From: Seison nebaliae
Lineage: Eukaryota; Rotifera; Pararotatoria; Seisonacea; Seisonidae
Direction: 5' to 3'
NCBI GenBank assembly: GCA_023231475.1
Contig: JALJEE010001455.1
Span: forward strand, 62,001-126,000
DNA length: 64,000 bases
Part shown: positions 1 to 11,200 of the stretch, piece by piece
Position numbering within the stretch: position 1 is the first letter of the stretch
Layout: each line of letters starts with the position of its first letter
The notes under the pieces: model-generated
What the model was told of the DNA's origin: nothing
What the model saw: only the letters and a program-made list of their open reading frames with translations
Databases searched by the model: none
Made by a program: the position numbers and the translations under genes

Positions 1-443
1 AACAAATTAAAATATATAATACAATATAATAATAGACATATAACAAAAAAAAAAACTCTAATGAGATTGATTATAATTAGTACATAATATAAAGATCAAT
101 TTTATGAGATCATTTATTTTCCCAAGTAAACCTTTCGAGACTAAAAAAAATTAAGTAAAAGAATAAAATGAATTAATTATATATAATCCTGTATATTCTA
201 TTCTGTATGTATTATGTTTTTGTTGTATGTATATCCCATGAAACTAAGAGATCATATATGGTCGCTCCACGAAGTACGACTTTTTTTTTGAAAAATTTCA
301 ATTCAATTTAACTTTTGATTTAATTTTACTTGTATAACATACAGCTTTATACACACTCACACCATATATGACTTTTTTAGCCTCCAAAGGGTTAAGCTAT
401 ATTATCTTATTATATATTAATACCTTTATCTTAACATTACAAC
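1..443. other. AT-rich intergenic DNA
   Basis: AT-rich sequence with short A and T runs and no reading frame or RNA fold that I can support. It forms the 5' flank of the tRNA-Gly gene. No clear external TATA-type element stands out. Confidence 0.5.
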
Positions 444-514
444 GCACTGATGGTTCAGTGGTAGAATGCTCGCCTGCCACGCGGGCGGCCCGGGTTCGAT
501 TCCCGGTCAGTGCA
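444..514 (+). tRNA. tRNA-Gly (anticodon GCC)
   Basis: A complete intronless tRNA of 71 nt. The acceptor arms GCACTGA and TCAGTGC pair perfectly and are followed by discriminator A. The D-arm carries the B-box partner GGTTCAGTGG, the anticodon loop reads CTGCCAC (GCC), and the T-arm contains the invariant GGTTCGATTCC. The body is very close to the tRNA-Gly(GCC) found across animals. The 3' flank is T-rich (ATAATTTTTC), consistent with RNA polymerase III termination. Confidence 0.97.
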
Positions 515-939
515 TAATTTTTCTTAACAATATAATACCAATTCATATGATAATTATCTTGGAATGATAAAGAATAATTATAGAAAATAAAATATAAAAA
601 AATAGGAGCAAAATGAAAGAAAAATTATTTGCGAAATTTTTTGTGTGCCAAAGACCCTGTCTACAACATCGCCAGAAATAACCGCTCCGGACTAAGAAGG
701 CTTTCCGACATAGCGTACGACGTCTTCGTCGAATTAAATCTACGAACTGTCTTTTAACGTCCACGAACCGGTCGACTCTCTGGGCTTTCCTTCGCCCTGT
801 CTTCGACCTGCAAGACCGAATATCGGTTCCGAAGATCGTCCTTTACTCTCTCAATTTTCCTCGTATTTTCGCTTGCAAATGGAGATGGACAAGAACACAT
901 CATACCAAATTCCCGATTACTCGAGTAGTCCCGATTATT

Positions 940-2200
940 TTCAACTCGAAATATTTCTAATGTGATCAACTCTTCAGGAAGTAACAAGGCCCACGACATA
1001 GACGGGATCTGTCCGAACCTCGTGGAATGTTGTGAAGAGAGACTGTCGCCGTTTCTTCGATTCCATTGACGTGATACCGGCTTTCTCCTCCATAGCAGCT
1101 AGGAACACCGGATATGGTTTTGTGTTTTCTCCGTCAATTATGTTTCTTTTCCATCGTGTCGGTATCAGTCGATCATACTCTGGGAACTCATTTCCTGACC
1201 AACAATAGCGTCAGAGAAGGTTCCATCCTGAGACCTTGGCTTTTCGGCCTCACTCTTGACTAGCTCATTCTCCAATTGAATGAACTTTACAACAACAACA
1301 TTAACGACATGCGAATTCCCGTAGCACTCACATACGCTGACGACATTCTCATATTTGCTACTTCTCGACGACAACTCATTCGAATTCGCGAAAGAGCACA
1401 GATTCTCTTGGCGGAAGTGTCAATTAAGATAAATCCGACGAAAACTGTTGTCGTTTCCACAACTCCCTCTCTCATGAGGAATATCTCTCTTTCTCCTGCC
1501 TCAAATCATACGTTCTTCTCGGAGTTCTTCTCGATTCCAAAATGATGGCATCCGTCTCACTCGATCACATCCGAAATAAATTCGTCTGTGCAACATCCTT
1601 AAATTCGATTGAAGTATCTTCCACTCTCAATCCGAATTCGTCTTTTCTCTTCACTAATTGACTATTTAACTCACTAATATTCGTCTCCAACAGCTCATTC
1701 CTCAGAATGGACATAACTTACAACAACATCGTCCGTCGACTTATCTGCTGCTTCCGAAGAATTAATCGGAATCTTATTTTCGCAGTCACTCATATTCCTC
1801 CATTTCCTATTCTATATTGTCGACGCATTTTCCGCGTCCTAGACAACTTTTCGTCGTCGGGGTTCTTCCTCGATATCTCATCTTTCCTTCAATGCTCTAT
1901 CACGTCGAATCATTCCATCTTCTCTAACACCATTGCTTACTATTCGTTAAACCATCCACCCCTATCAACTGAATTTCGTGAGTTCATCTTCTCGTTCTCA
2001 TCAATGTCTCGGTTACGTGATGAACTTTTTATGTTAACTTTTTATTAGGTACCCACCTTAAATTCTGCCAAGACTCTGATAGAAACAAATCAGTCTAGCG
2101 CTCTGAGGAGTGCCGAGAATGCCGTTTGACTTATCCCTGTATGGGAATTTACAGATTTATGTTATATTTTTTTTCTTTCTTTCTTTCTTTCTTTTTATCT
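940..2200 (+). mobile_element. Decayed non-LTR (LINE-type) retrotransposon, RT fragment
   Basis: Plus-strand pieces of a reverse transcriptase survive in different frames. At about 977-1005 the reading is NKAHDIDGICP, resembling the KAPGPDGI motif of LINE RTs. Near 1211-1240 SVREGSILRP resembles GVRQGDPLSP. At 1330-1355 the catalytic-box motif is clear as TYADDILIFA, followed by a region ending KINPTKTVVV. Stops and frame changes separate the pieces, and the RT is far shorter than normal, so the copy is dead. The motif order fits R2/NeSL-like elements, but the clade is not certain. The 3' part ends near a T-rich tract with a TTTC repeat at about 2168-2195. Small ORFs inside it are remnants. 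Confidence 0.7.
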
Positions 2201-2530
2201 TCTTCCAACTGTTTTTAATAAAGAGTTATTAGACAGATTATGTGGGAAGTGGAAACGATTTGAATTATTTGAGATTTGATCGGATTATTATTTTCTCAAT
2301 TTGTATGATAAATAATATGTTAATACATATGTCATTTGGTACTTAACCTCAACATTCAAATGACTCTTCCTTTTTAGTAACTGTAAAAGATAAAGTCTTT
2401 ATTTTCATTTCAAATATTGGTAATCTTTCAAATTTTTCATAATTCTAATTATTCCTTCTACCAATTCCAGATAATTTATTTAATACTATTTTAAATTCTC
2501 ATTTTCATCAAACCTTTTCAAACTCTCATA

Positions 2531-3489
2531 ATGGCTACAATCGTCGATCATCGGGCGGCAGAAATCCAATTAATTCTCGGACCAATGTTTAGTGGGAAAA
2601 CGTTCGTAACTTCTTTTCCACTCGATCAACAACCTTTTCCTTTTAGCACTGAACTTCTACGTCGAGTGAAAAGATATTCCTTATCAAAATTCCGGACATT
2701 ATTAGTTAAATATGAGAAAGATTGTCGTTACGATGAATTTAATGTGATCACACATGACAAGTTAGAAATGTTTGAAGAATGAATGTAAAATTAAATATGT
2801 TTGAAGAAATATATGTCCAGATTTAGATACGGTTGCTACATCTAACTTGCAGAGTATTATGCATTCGTTAATTGCAGCTGATGTGATTGGAATTGATGAA
2901 GGCCAATTTGTTTGTATTTTTTTTCCCATATCTACACATTTCCCATTTTTTTTTCATATATAATTCCTATGAAAATTTTTCATTAACATAAATTCATCTT
3001 TTTTATTTCTTTAATAGTTTCCTGATCTCGTGAGTGTTTGTGAATCATTAGCATCGATCGAACGGAAAATCATAATCGTAGCCATGTTAGATGGAACGTA
3101 TGAACGTGAAGTTTGTTTAATTGGTAAATCTGGTGTGAATTGATGATGATGATGATGATGATGATGATGTTTTCTTCTAGAAATTTGGAAATTGTCTTCA
3201 ATTAATACCGAAAGCAGAAAAAGTTGAGAAGTTATCAGCCATTTGTATGAGATGCTTCTCAGAGAAAGCAGCATTCACACAACGACTAACTGATGAGACA
3301 TCAATCGAATTGATCGGGGGAACTGAGAAATATGCTTCGGTTTGTCGTTCGTGTTATTTCCTCAAAGGCGAAATCAGTCAACCCAAACATCGCCATGTCT
3401 CAACTCTCATCGAAAATGATGAGAATATTCCACTAGTTCCAATGAGAACACTCTACTCATCGTTCAATAGACGTAAATCATTATTATAA
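2531..3489 (+). CDS. Thymidine kinase, TK1 family
   Basis: Predicted cytosolic thymidine kinase of 229 residues, phosphorylating thymidine with ATP in the dTTP salvage pathway. Exons by frame and splice signals: 2531-2601, 2647-2760, 2807-2909, 3018-3110, 3181-3489, together 690 nt in one frame. Visible features are the P-loop GPMFSGKTT near the N-terminus, the RYDEF/THDK region, the IDEGQF box holding the catalytic glutamate, the LDGTYERE segment, and four zinc-ligand cysteines as CMRC and CRSC. Length is close to human TK1. The first intron (45 nt) is a multiple of three and stop-free, so it reads through in frame. The fourth intron contains an ATG/GAT microsatellite. Confidence 0.93.
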
Positions 3490-5016
3490 AGAAAACACAC
3501 ATACTTCACTTCTCCTTCAAAAAAAAAATAACATTGCCAGTTGAACAACATTCTTAAAAAAAAAATGTTGTTCCTTCAAAATTCCCTCTTCCGTTTTAAT
3601 GAGTTATATTGTTTATCTTCATTCTTTCTTCTTCATAACAAATAACTATTGACTGTTTATTAATAAACGGAGATAATAATCATGAAATTCTCACACCAAT
3701 TATCACTGTTTGTTGAATGAAGGATTAAAGCATCTCATAAATTCGTCCGCCAAATGTGAACAGGTGATGGAATTAGGATCATCATCATCATCATCATCAT
3801 CATAATAATTATATATTTCTCTTTATTCCTGTGCAACTGCCGTACCTCTCCGAATGAACCATTAGCTGATCATTCCATTATGTTCATATTCATATTAAAT
3901 ATCGCTTTAAACGATTTTAATCTAATTCATCAATTTCCAATAACAATAAATTGTTATTGGATTATAGAACGTTGAAATTATATTTATTTTTTTCAACATT
4001 TATTATTAACATTTTGTCCCACAACCCCACTGACGAATTGTCCGTTTAGGGAAAATAATTTTCTTCCATCTCCGGTTTTTTATTCAATTCAATTTTCCAA
4101 TGTAATTCAATTAACATTGTAACTATGTTGTAATGGAAATGTTTTGGCATTATCGATCGATATGTACACAATTTCTCATCCATGCCAAATGGAAGAATAG
4201 GAATTGATGGGGAAAAAATGGACGGACGGATATGCGGTAAGTGGATTTGGAAGGTTGGTTGGAGTATGTTCGGAAGTAATAATTTTAATTTCATCAGTCA
4301 TTCAAATTGTGACTTGAATTGTCTCAGTCATTCAAATTTTAATTTAAATTAATTATATTAGTTATAATATATTGGTGAAAAATGTTTATTGGATATACAG
4401 TATATTTATATGTGTGATAGGAAATGTAGAGGTGTGTGGTCATTTCCTTCCGACATTCTCCTTCTAATTCTCGTCCAATTGAAAAGATATTTTTTGTTTT
4501 TCTTAAAAATCTTCTTGTGCGGAAAGTTGGGATGTAAACTTCACTTAATATTATATCTAAATAGTAAAATGTTGGGATTCGTTCGATTGATGAGCAATTA
4601 AATCATAATTAATTCAACATCATCTTTCACGATGGTTACTTATTCCGTTTGGATGGAATGTTATTTATGTCAATTGTTAGAATGTTAATTTCCGTTCGTA
4701 ACGTGATTAATGAGGAAAAGGAAGTTTTGAAGATACTATAGAAATTTAATGCAGATTTTATGCAGTTTAAACAAAGTGAATTTCGTTGAATTGGATCTGG
4801 TTAATTTGACGTGAGTGTTGATTAATATGTAATTGAATATTTTAATTATGGAATTATGGAAAATTTGAAAATGAATGTTGATAAGTAGTGGGGAGTGTCT
4901 GCCAAATCCGTTTCGAAATATATTTTCATTAACTTTTCCATTGATGCAACACAAGATCAATTATTAAAAATAGAAATAAAATAGAATATTTCGATTTTTT
5001 CGATTTTAGAAGGAAT
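3490..5016. other. Intergenic region with ATC microsatellite
   Basis: Gene-free interval between the TK1-family gene and the HAD-like gene. It contains an (ATC)n repeat near 3779-3803 and several AT-rich stretches. The ORFs in it (for example the minus one at 4046-4294) have low-complexity, AT-driven composition and no recognisable domain. A T-rich tract ending in AG at 5001-5010 looks like a 3' splice acceptor for the next gene. Confidence 0.5.
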
Positions 5017-5052
5017 TTGAATGAAAACAATTTAGTTTGGACTATTCGCTTT

Positions 5053-5859
5053 ATGGATCGTCAATGGAATGGGATGAGTTTGCCGGAAAACCCCAACTCA
5101 TTCAACAATAATGCACAAAGTGAAATTTATTGTAATGGAATCGAATGTCGCGGTTTATGTCAGGGCTGTATGAACGACGAACATGAATATGCAGCTATCG
5201 AAGTTGTCAATAGTCTTTTCCTGAGAAATATTCGATTAGTCGCCTTCGATTTTGATTACACTTTCATCACATTGCATACGGGTGGTCTGTGGGCACAATC
5301 GGCTGATGCACTTTCTCAATATGTTCGTCCCGTCTTTTATCATTTAATTCGACGACTATTATTCGTTGGAAATCGATCAAAAATCAGAACACCGGTAACG
5401 AAATATATGGAGAAAACGAAGAAAAATCATGCTCATATCCCTCCAGATCATTTCATCGTTTCCATCGTTACATTCAGTCCACAAGAAATGCTCATAAAGA
5501 AAGTCTTCGAAATACTCTACTCCAATTTGTTTAATTTTCCTCTCTCTCAACTTCCTCTCAAATAATCTCTCTTTCGATTCAGTGATCTGTCAGCGGTGTT
5601 CATTCAGGGAAATACGGTGCCCTTTCTCGCACAAATCAAAAACAACATCATCGGAAAAGAACAACATTTGGCAGCGATCGTCTATCGATTGCAGAAAGAA
5701 AAGCAAGCTAAAATCGGCGCTCATGAAATTATATTGATGGATGATGATGGAGAAAATGTGATCGTAGCAAGAGATTTCGGACATTTCGCTTTTCGTGTGG
5801 ACGAAACGGTTTCTTTAACGGCAATCAATAACTATTTGAAAGGAATCGGTTTGAGATGA
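5053..5859 (+). CDS. HAD-superfamily (haloacid dehalogenase-like) protein
   Basis: Predicted 250-residue protein with exons 5053-5528 and 5583-5859 (intron 54 nt; total 753 nt). HAD motif I is present as FDFDYTF, with the Asp nucleophile and +2 Asp, followed by a cap-side HTGGLW. A later MDDDGENV matches the acidic motif that binds Mg2+ in HAD phosphatases. A Cys-rich segment (CNGIECRGLCQGC) precedes motif I. A phosphatase acting on a small molecule or protein is likely from the family, but the substrate is unknown. The first ATG in frame is at 5053. A splice-acceptor-like tract ends at 5010, so an upstream exon or a trans-splice site is possible. The region around 5380-5450 aligns poorly with HAD folds and may be a lineage-specific insertion. 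Confidence 0.78.
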
Positions 5860-6376
5860 ATGTCGAACTATATTTCAAATTTATTTATCTCATTAAAGTT
5901 ATTCTTTCTATTCTTCTCTCTCCCCTCTTATCGTTATTATTTGATTATTGTAAGATTGTGTGAAAAAAGAACTTGGAGAAAACTGATAGAAAGTATTGAT
6001 GGAAAGTGTAAAAAATTAATTTTCTCGAAATTGAAATATTTTTTTTTATTGTAATTCCCGTCGGGATAAATTGAAATATTTAGAAGAAAAAAGAAGAAAA
6101 ATTCGTGGAAACTTTACGGAAATTTATTTATTCTCTAAATTTTATTCTCTTCTTCATCCCCTCTAACACACAGTCAGGATACAATTCTTAATTTTTCTTG
6201 GAAACAATAAATAATAATATACAGATAATTTATGAGAACAATTGAGTTGATTGTGAACGAGTTCATTCTCTCTACAATGCAGAGTATTTGTACAAACTAC
6301 AACGTTGAATTTTTTTTCTCTCTTTCTCTCTCTCTCTCTCTTTCTCAGTCAGTTCAGAAAGTGGATTGACCACATT
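5860..6376. other. Convergent intergenic spacer with CT repeat
   Basis: This lies between the 3' ends of the HAD-like gene (plus strand) and nucleobindin (minus strand). It contains a CTCTTT/CT-rich microsatellite at about 6319-6347 and AT-rich 3'-UTR-like sequence. I see no additional gene. Confidence 0.5.
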
Positions 6377-8161
6377 TTATAATTGATGATCTTTAGATGA
6401 AGCAACATTGTCAGTTGGAGGATGTTGTTGTTGTTGTTGTTTTTGTTGTTTTTGATGAGGAATATTCTTAATATCAACTTCATGATCCTTTATATCTATT
6501 TTTTGTTGATTGATATTCTGTTGTTGTTGTTGTTGATTGATATTCTGATGTTGTTGTTGTTGATTGATATTCTGATGTTGTTGTTGTTGATTGATATTCT
6601 GATGTTGTTGTTGTTGTTGATTGATATTCTGATGTTGTTGTTGTTGTTGATTGATATTCTGATGTTGTTGTTGTTGTTGATTGATATTCTGATGTTGTTC
6701 TTGTTGTTGAGGAATGGATGGTTGATGAATATTATTGTCCGGATGATCATTATTAAATTGATCATGATTCCTTCCATTCTCGACCTCAATTTGCTTCAAA
6801 TATTCATTATATTCTTCTTCATTAAATTCATCCGATTCACTAAGTGTCTTTAAAAAGAATAAAGAATAAAGAAAAATGAAAGAATGAATTAATCAAATGA
6901 AAATAACTTTCCATCCATCTTCCTCTCCATCTTCATCATCGTCGTCTTCCGAACCGTCATAATCTGGTAGATGTGGTTGTTCCTCATGATTCGTCTTTGG
7001 TGCCTCTTGGGATGGATGTGGTTGATTTTGATGACGTTTTGCTCGATTGGGATCTTGTTGTTGTTTATTGTATGCTTCTTCCTGTTTCTTCATGGCAATC
7101 ATAAATTCATCGAGTGATACCATTCGATCGCCGTTAGTATCGAATTCTTTCATGACATGTTCTCTCATTCTATTTCGTTCTTCATCTCGTTCCACTTCAT
7201 CAACTTTTCCATTTTTCGAATCATATAATTTATCTAATTCCGCATTGAATAATGCTTCCAATTCCAATTCATCTAAATGTAAATTGTTGTCGGTGTCGTG
7301 CATGGCGAAAAATGTATGAGGATTGAATTGATCTGCTTCTTGATGATCTTTCTCTTTCCACACTTCCTTAAATTGACCTCGACTACCAGGATGATGTACT
7401 CGTTTATGTTTTTGTCTCAACTTCTTTTCTTCTTCATATTTCTTCTCTGCTTCTTTCCGTTCTTCTGGTGATAAACGATCTAATGCAGCTCGTCTCTGAT
7501 GTTCCTTTTCGATCTCATATCGATGGAATTCTCGTCTTCTTTCCTGATCGATCTCGTCCAAATCTTTCGTCACTTGTTTTATCAGATGTTTTAGATCTTT
7601 CTCGCTAAAATTCTCTCCCAACGATTCATGATGCAGATGTCGAATATTATCGATTACATCTATATTCAACGAATAGGAAATGAAAAGAAAAAATCGTTTA
7701 AATAACTTAAAAACAAAAAATTAGAAATTGTTCGAACCTTTTCGACTTTCGATCGTTTTCTGTTGTTCAACCAACTGTGAAAGACGTTCAATTTCGCGTC
7801 GTTTTAATTCGTCGAGACGACTCCGCACTGAATGTGAGACGAGAGGTAAATTATCTGCAATTTTTCCTGATTTTATATCTTCCGGTTTCGTATTCGCTAA
7901 AGCCGTTCGAAATGATTCGTCCGATTCCAATACACTGATCACTTCTCTTAAATAATGTTCATATTCCAATTTAGAGATCTAAATTTGGATAATAAAAAAA
8001 AATCAATTTCATTTTCATTATCAACTAACCATATCACTTCCTAATTTGCCGTCGTCAGTCACGTTAGCTTTCTCAGCTTCTTTTTTTTGGCCTTTGAGTG
8101 GAACAGAGAATGTTCCCTCAAGAACGACCAGACAACAAACGAGAATATTCAATTTCCACAT
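6377..8161 (-). CDS. Nucleobindin (NUCB1/NUCB2-like EF-hand protein)
   Basis: Predicted 531-residue secretory-pathway calcium-binding protein. Minus-strand exons: 8161-8030, 7978-7738, 7659-6908, 6847-6377 (1596 nt, all in frame). The start at 8161 gives a signal peptide (MWKLNILVCCLVVL...); an ATG 16 codons upstream is also in frame. Domains in order: the conserved YLREVISVLE block and EDIKSGK, a basic/acidic helical region (KEHQRRAALDRLSPEER), the PGS...FKEVW linker, then two EF-hands (DTDNNLHLDELE and DTNGDRMVSLDEF). An acidic stretch and a Gln/Asn-rich C-terminus follow. Length and order match nucleobindins, which bind Ca2+ in the Golgi/ER and interact with G-alpha subunits. The C-terminal repeats are expanded compared with vertebrates. 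Confidence 0.95.
6504..6710 (-). repeat. Tandem coding repeat (HQNINQQQ) in nucleobindin
   Basis: About seven tandem copies of a 27-30 bp unit encode HQNINQQQQ on the minus strand. Copies differ mainly by one TTG triplet, giving three to five glutamines per unit. The plus strand also reads open here only because the unit length is divisible by three. Confidence 0.9.
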
Positions 8162-8209
8162 ATTTGATAAGATGTTCACGACAAAAAACAATTTGTGAAA
8201 GTTCTTCAA

Positions 8210-11200
8210 AACTTTCGGAAGGGAAAACGAAAAAAAATTTATGCAAAGAAAACAACTTACGAGTGAATCGAACAGAAGAAAATTAAGAAAATGAAAAATT
8301 GAAATTTACCAATTTTCCAAAAAACGTTCGAATAAGAATGTGAAGTCTATTGAATTATTCAATACACTTTCTCTTTCACTTATAAGCGATCTTCTTCACA
8401 AATGTGTCACCGTCAACGTTAGTCTTTCAAATCGCCCTATTTCACTGTTGTTGTTGGGAAGTTCGAATCTCTTCATCTCCCACCATCATTCCAATTTCTT
8501 TTTATTCATCGTCAATTGAGAAGTTTTTATGGAAATTTTTATTTCTCTCTTAATTCTTCAAACAAATCTCCTTTCTCAATCAATTTTCATTAGACACGTC
8601 TCTTCTTGTGTCGTGGGAGGGAGGGCTCCTGTTTATGACCACTTAAAATTACTTCCAAATATTCTTCCAACATTCGAAACTGACCGAACTATTCACAACA
8701 ATTTCTTCAGTTATTCAAAAAATTAAATTTCCCAAGTAATAATTTCTCTTCACTAAATTCATTCAAGCAAAACACTAAAATTTTTAAGAAAAACCTCTGA
8801 ATCTTCTGAATTTCATTTATAAGAGTATTATAGAACATGGTAAGAGAATCATAATAATTTTATCTGACCATATGTTTCACATTCTTCTTCTGAAGAGAAA
8901 ACTAGTAAATTTAATAATAGAGAATTGATGAGATGAAATAATAATGAAAATGTGTGATGTGGCAGATATTAAAAAGAAGGGAGAAGAAATTTATCGTTAC
9001 AATTCCATTCTCAAAAGTTCCATTAAAATAATTTTTGAGATGAAAATATCTTATCGTATTGAATGCGCTATAAAAAAAACTCTCGAGTCATTTAGTGTAT
9101 CATCACACTAATCGAAATTATCATTTAATTCGAGAGATATTATATCATAAACAAAAGAAAAATTCTTTCAATTATCCGCTGCACTTGTAGTTTCCATAGC
9201 AACCGATTATATTCCGGAAATAATTTTCCTTTTTCCAATTTCCTTTCTAATGGAATTTGTGGGAGAGGAAATCGACTGATGTTGTTGTTAATTAATTTGA
9301 ATTAGATTCCATTTCAACCATTTCTCTATACACAACATTTACTTCGCTTTTCAAATTTGATCACCAATAACTTTATCAGAATGCTCATTGGCAAATCGTT
9401 CTGATGGTACATTAATTTATCATTCGAATTATTTTATTTTTCTTCTCACGCCTGAGAGCAAATCATAATTATTTCACAATAACCATTTCCATATAAATTC
9501 CCACTCATACTCACCTTTTGGTGCGGAGTGTTAAAAGTCGTTCAGAATGTTCGTTTAGCTTAATTTGACCTATAGAGCTTTGCCAACCTCTTGAAAGAAG
9601 AATTTGCTATTTAAAAAAAATCATTTTTTTTTATTGCATTATAAATGTCTCCACTCTCTAACTTGACGTTTTAGTAACATTTCTACAGTTTTTTTATGAA
9701 TATGTGACACTTTCGTTTGTCATCACTACCGTTAGCTCGTCCGAGACTTTAATTTAATTTTCATTCAAAACTATATTCCTCCTGTCCTAATTCTGTTCAT
9801 CATTTCTCGTTCTTAATAAGTTGATGGAAGAGGAAATTTGAATGTTTAAATAATATGTGTTTCTAACAATTCGATGATGGAGTGGTCGGACCGAAGTAAT
9901 TAAACTGAAGAATAATTTACCAAAAAAAAAAACACCCATAAACTAAAGTGAAAAGGAAGTGAATATTTGTTGAAGGAAGAATTGTTAAATTAGATTACTG
10001 CGATGTAAATTAATGACGAGAAATGGTAATTCATTTCTTTGTACTTCTTTAGAGATAAAGAGAAAGGAATAATATTATAATCATGGCAAATAGTTTGCCC
10101 CAATAATTCATCCTTCACGAGAACAATCGAATTTCGCCTTTCAATCATTCCGCCTTTCATATGAATGATATACGTTCATATTTTATTATTTCACTTCATT
10201 TCTCACTAACATCCAAAAAGTCGATCATCTGATTCAGTTATTTGTTTTTATGACACTTCCCCTCCTGCTCACCCCCAATTTAATCAGCTTAGACTCGCAA
10301 TTGGTCAAATTGGAGATAAGCTGTCATTATTGTAAGTTATAACTACTAAATTCATTTCCTTCGATTTTATGGGAAAAAAAACGAAAAAAATTTGGAAAAT
10401 TTCAGAAAGAAATAAAAAAAATTCTTCCGCTACATAACGACATGTTTGTACGTGTTTCTTTCCAAATGAAATTCCCTTCAATTATCGGTATATGTAGAAG
10501 AAAATTAATAGTACATAGTTGTAACTTTCCTCTCTTCTTTTCCCTAATCTTGTTCTCTTTCTTCTTCTTCTTCTTCTTCTTGTACTTCATCGAACTAATG
10601 TGAAAGAAGTATTGGATAAATCAGCATCATGGATCATTTTTAACAGATCAAATTCTCCTTTTAATTTATTCTCGTGAGAAACCGGATTTTATACAATTTA
10701 ATTTGTTTCTCCAACCATACTTTCAATAGTTTTCAATTCTCATGATTTCAACTCAGAATTTGAGTGGAATGAAAAAGAAATTAAATTCATCATTTAATTT
10801 CTTCTTTTAGGATATCGTTAGATTTCTCGAACAAAGTTCGATTCAAGGCCAAATTGTCCGTACAGCTAATCTTACCCAATTGGCTGAGAATGTGCAATGC
10901 TTAAGTAATTGTTTTGCCTTTAACACTCCCAAGTCTCCATTCGACTGGTAATCAGTCGAATTGGGTAAGATGTTGATGAGAAAAAATGAATCATATAATA
11001 ATTATTAATTCCTTTTGTATATACGATTACCAACGGTTTTATCCGAACAGAAAAAAAGAAATAGTTTTTATCATGCATAAAATGCCATTATGATATTGGT
11101 GTCCTTGGAATTTATCGTTTTCCTTCCTTTCGCCATACTGCAATGTCATCTGATCATTTCAAGAATTATTGTTTACTAATAAATGATATAAAAGTGGAGG

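Noticed and set aside
6422-6853. Plus-strand ORF rich in Leu/Ile (LLLLLIDILM repeats) opposite nucleobindin
   Set aside because: It is the antisense of the Gln/Asn repeat; the repeat unit is a multiple of three, so all frames stay open. No start context or homologue.
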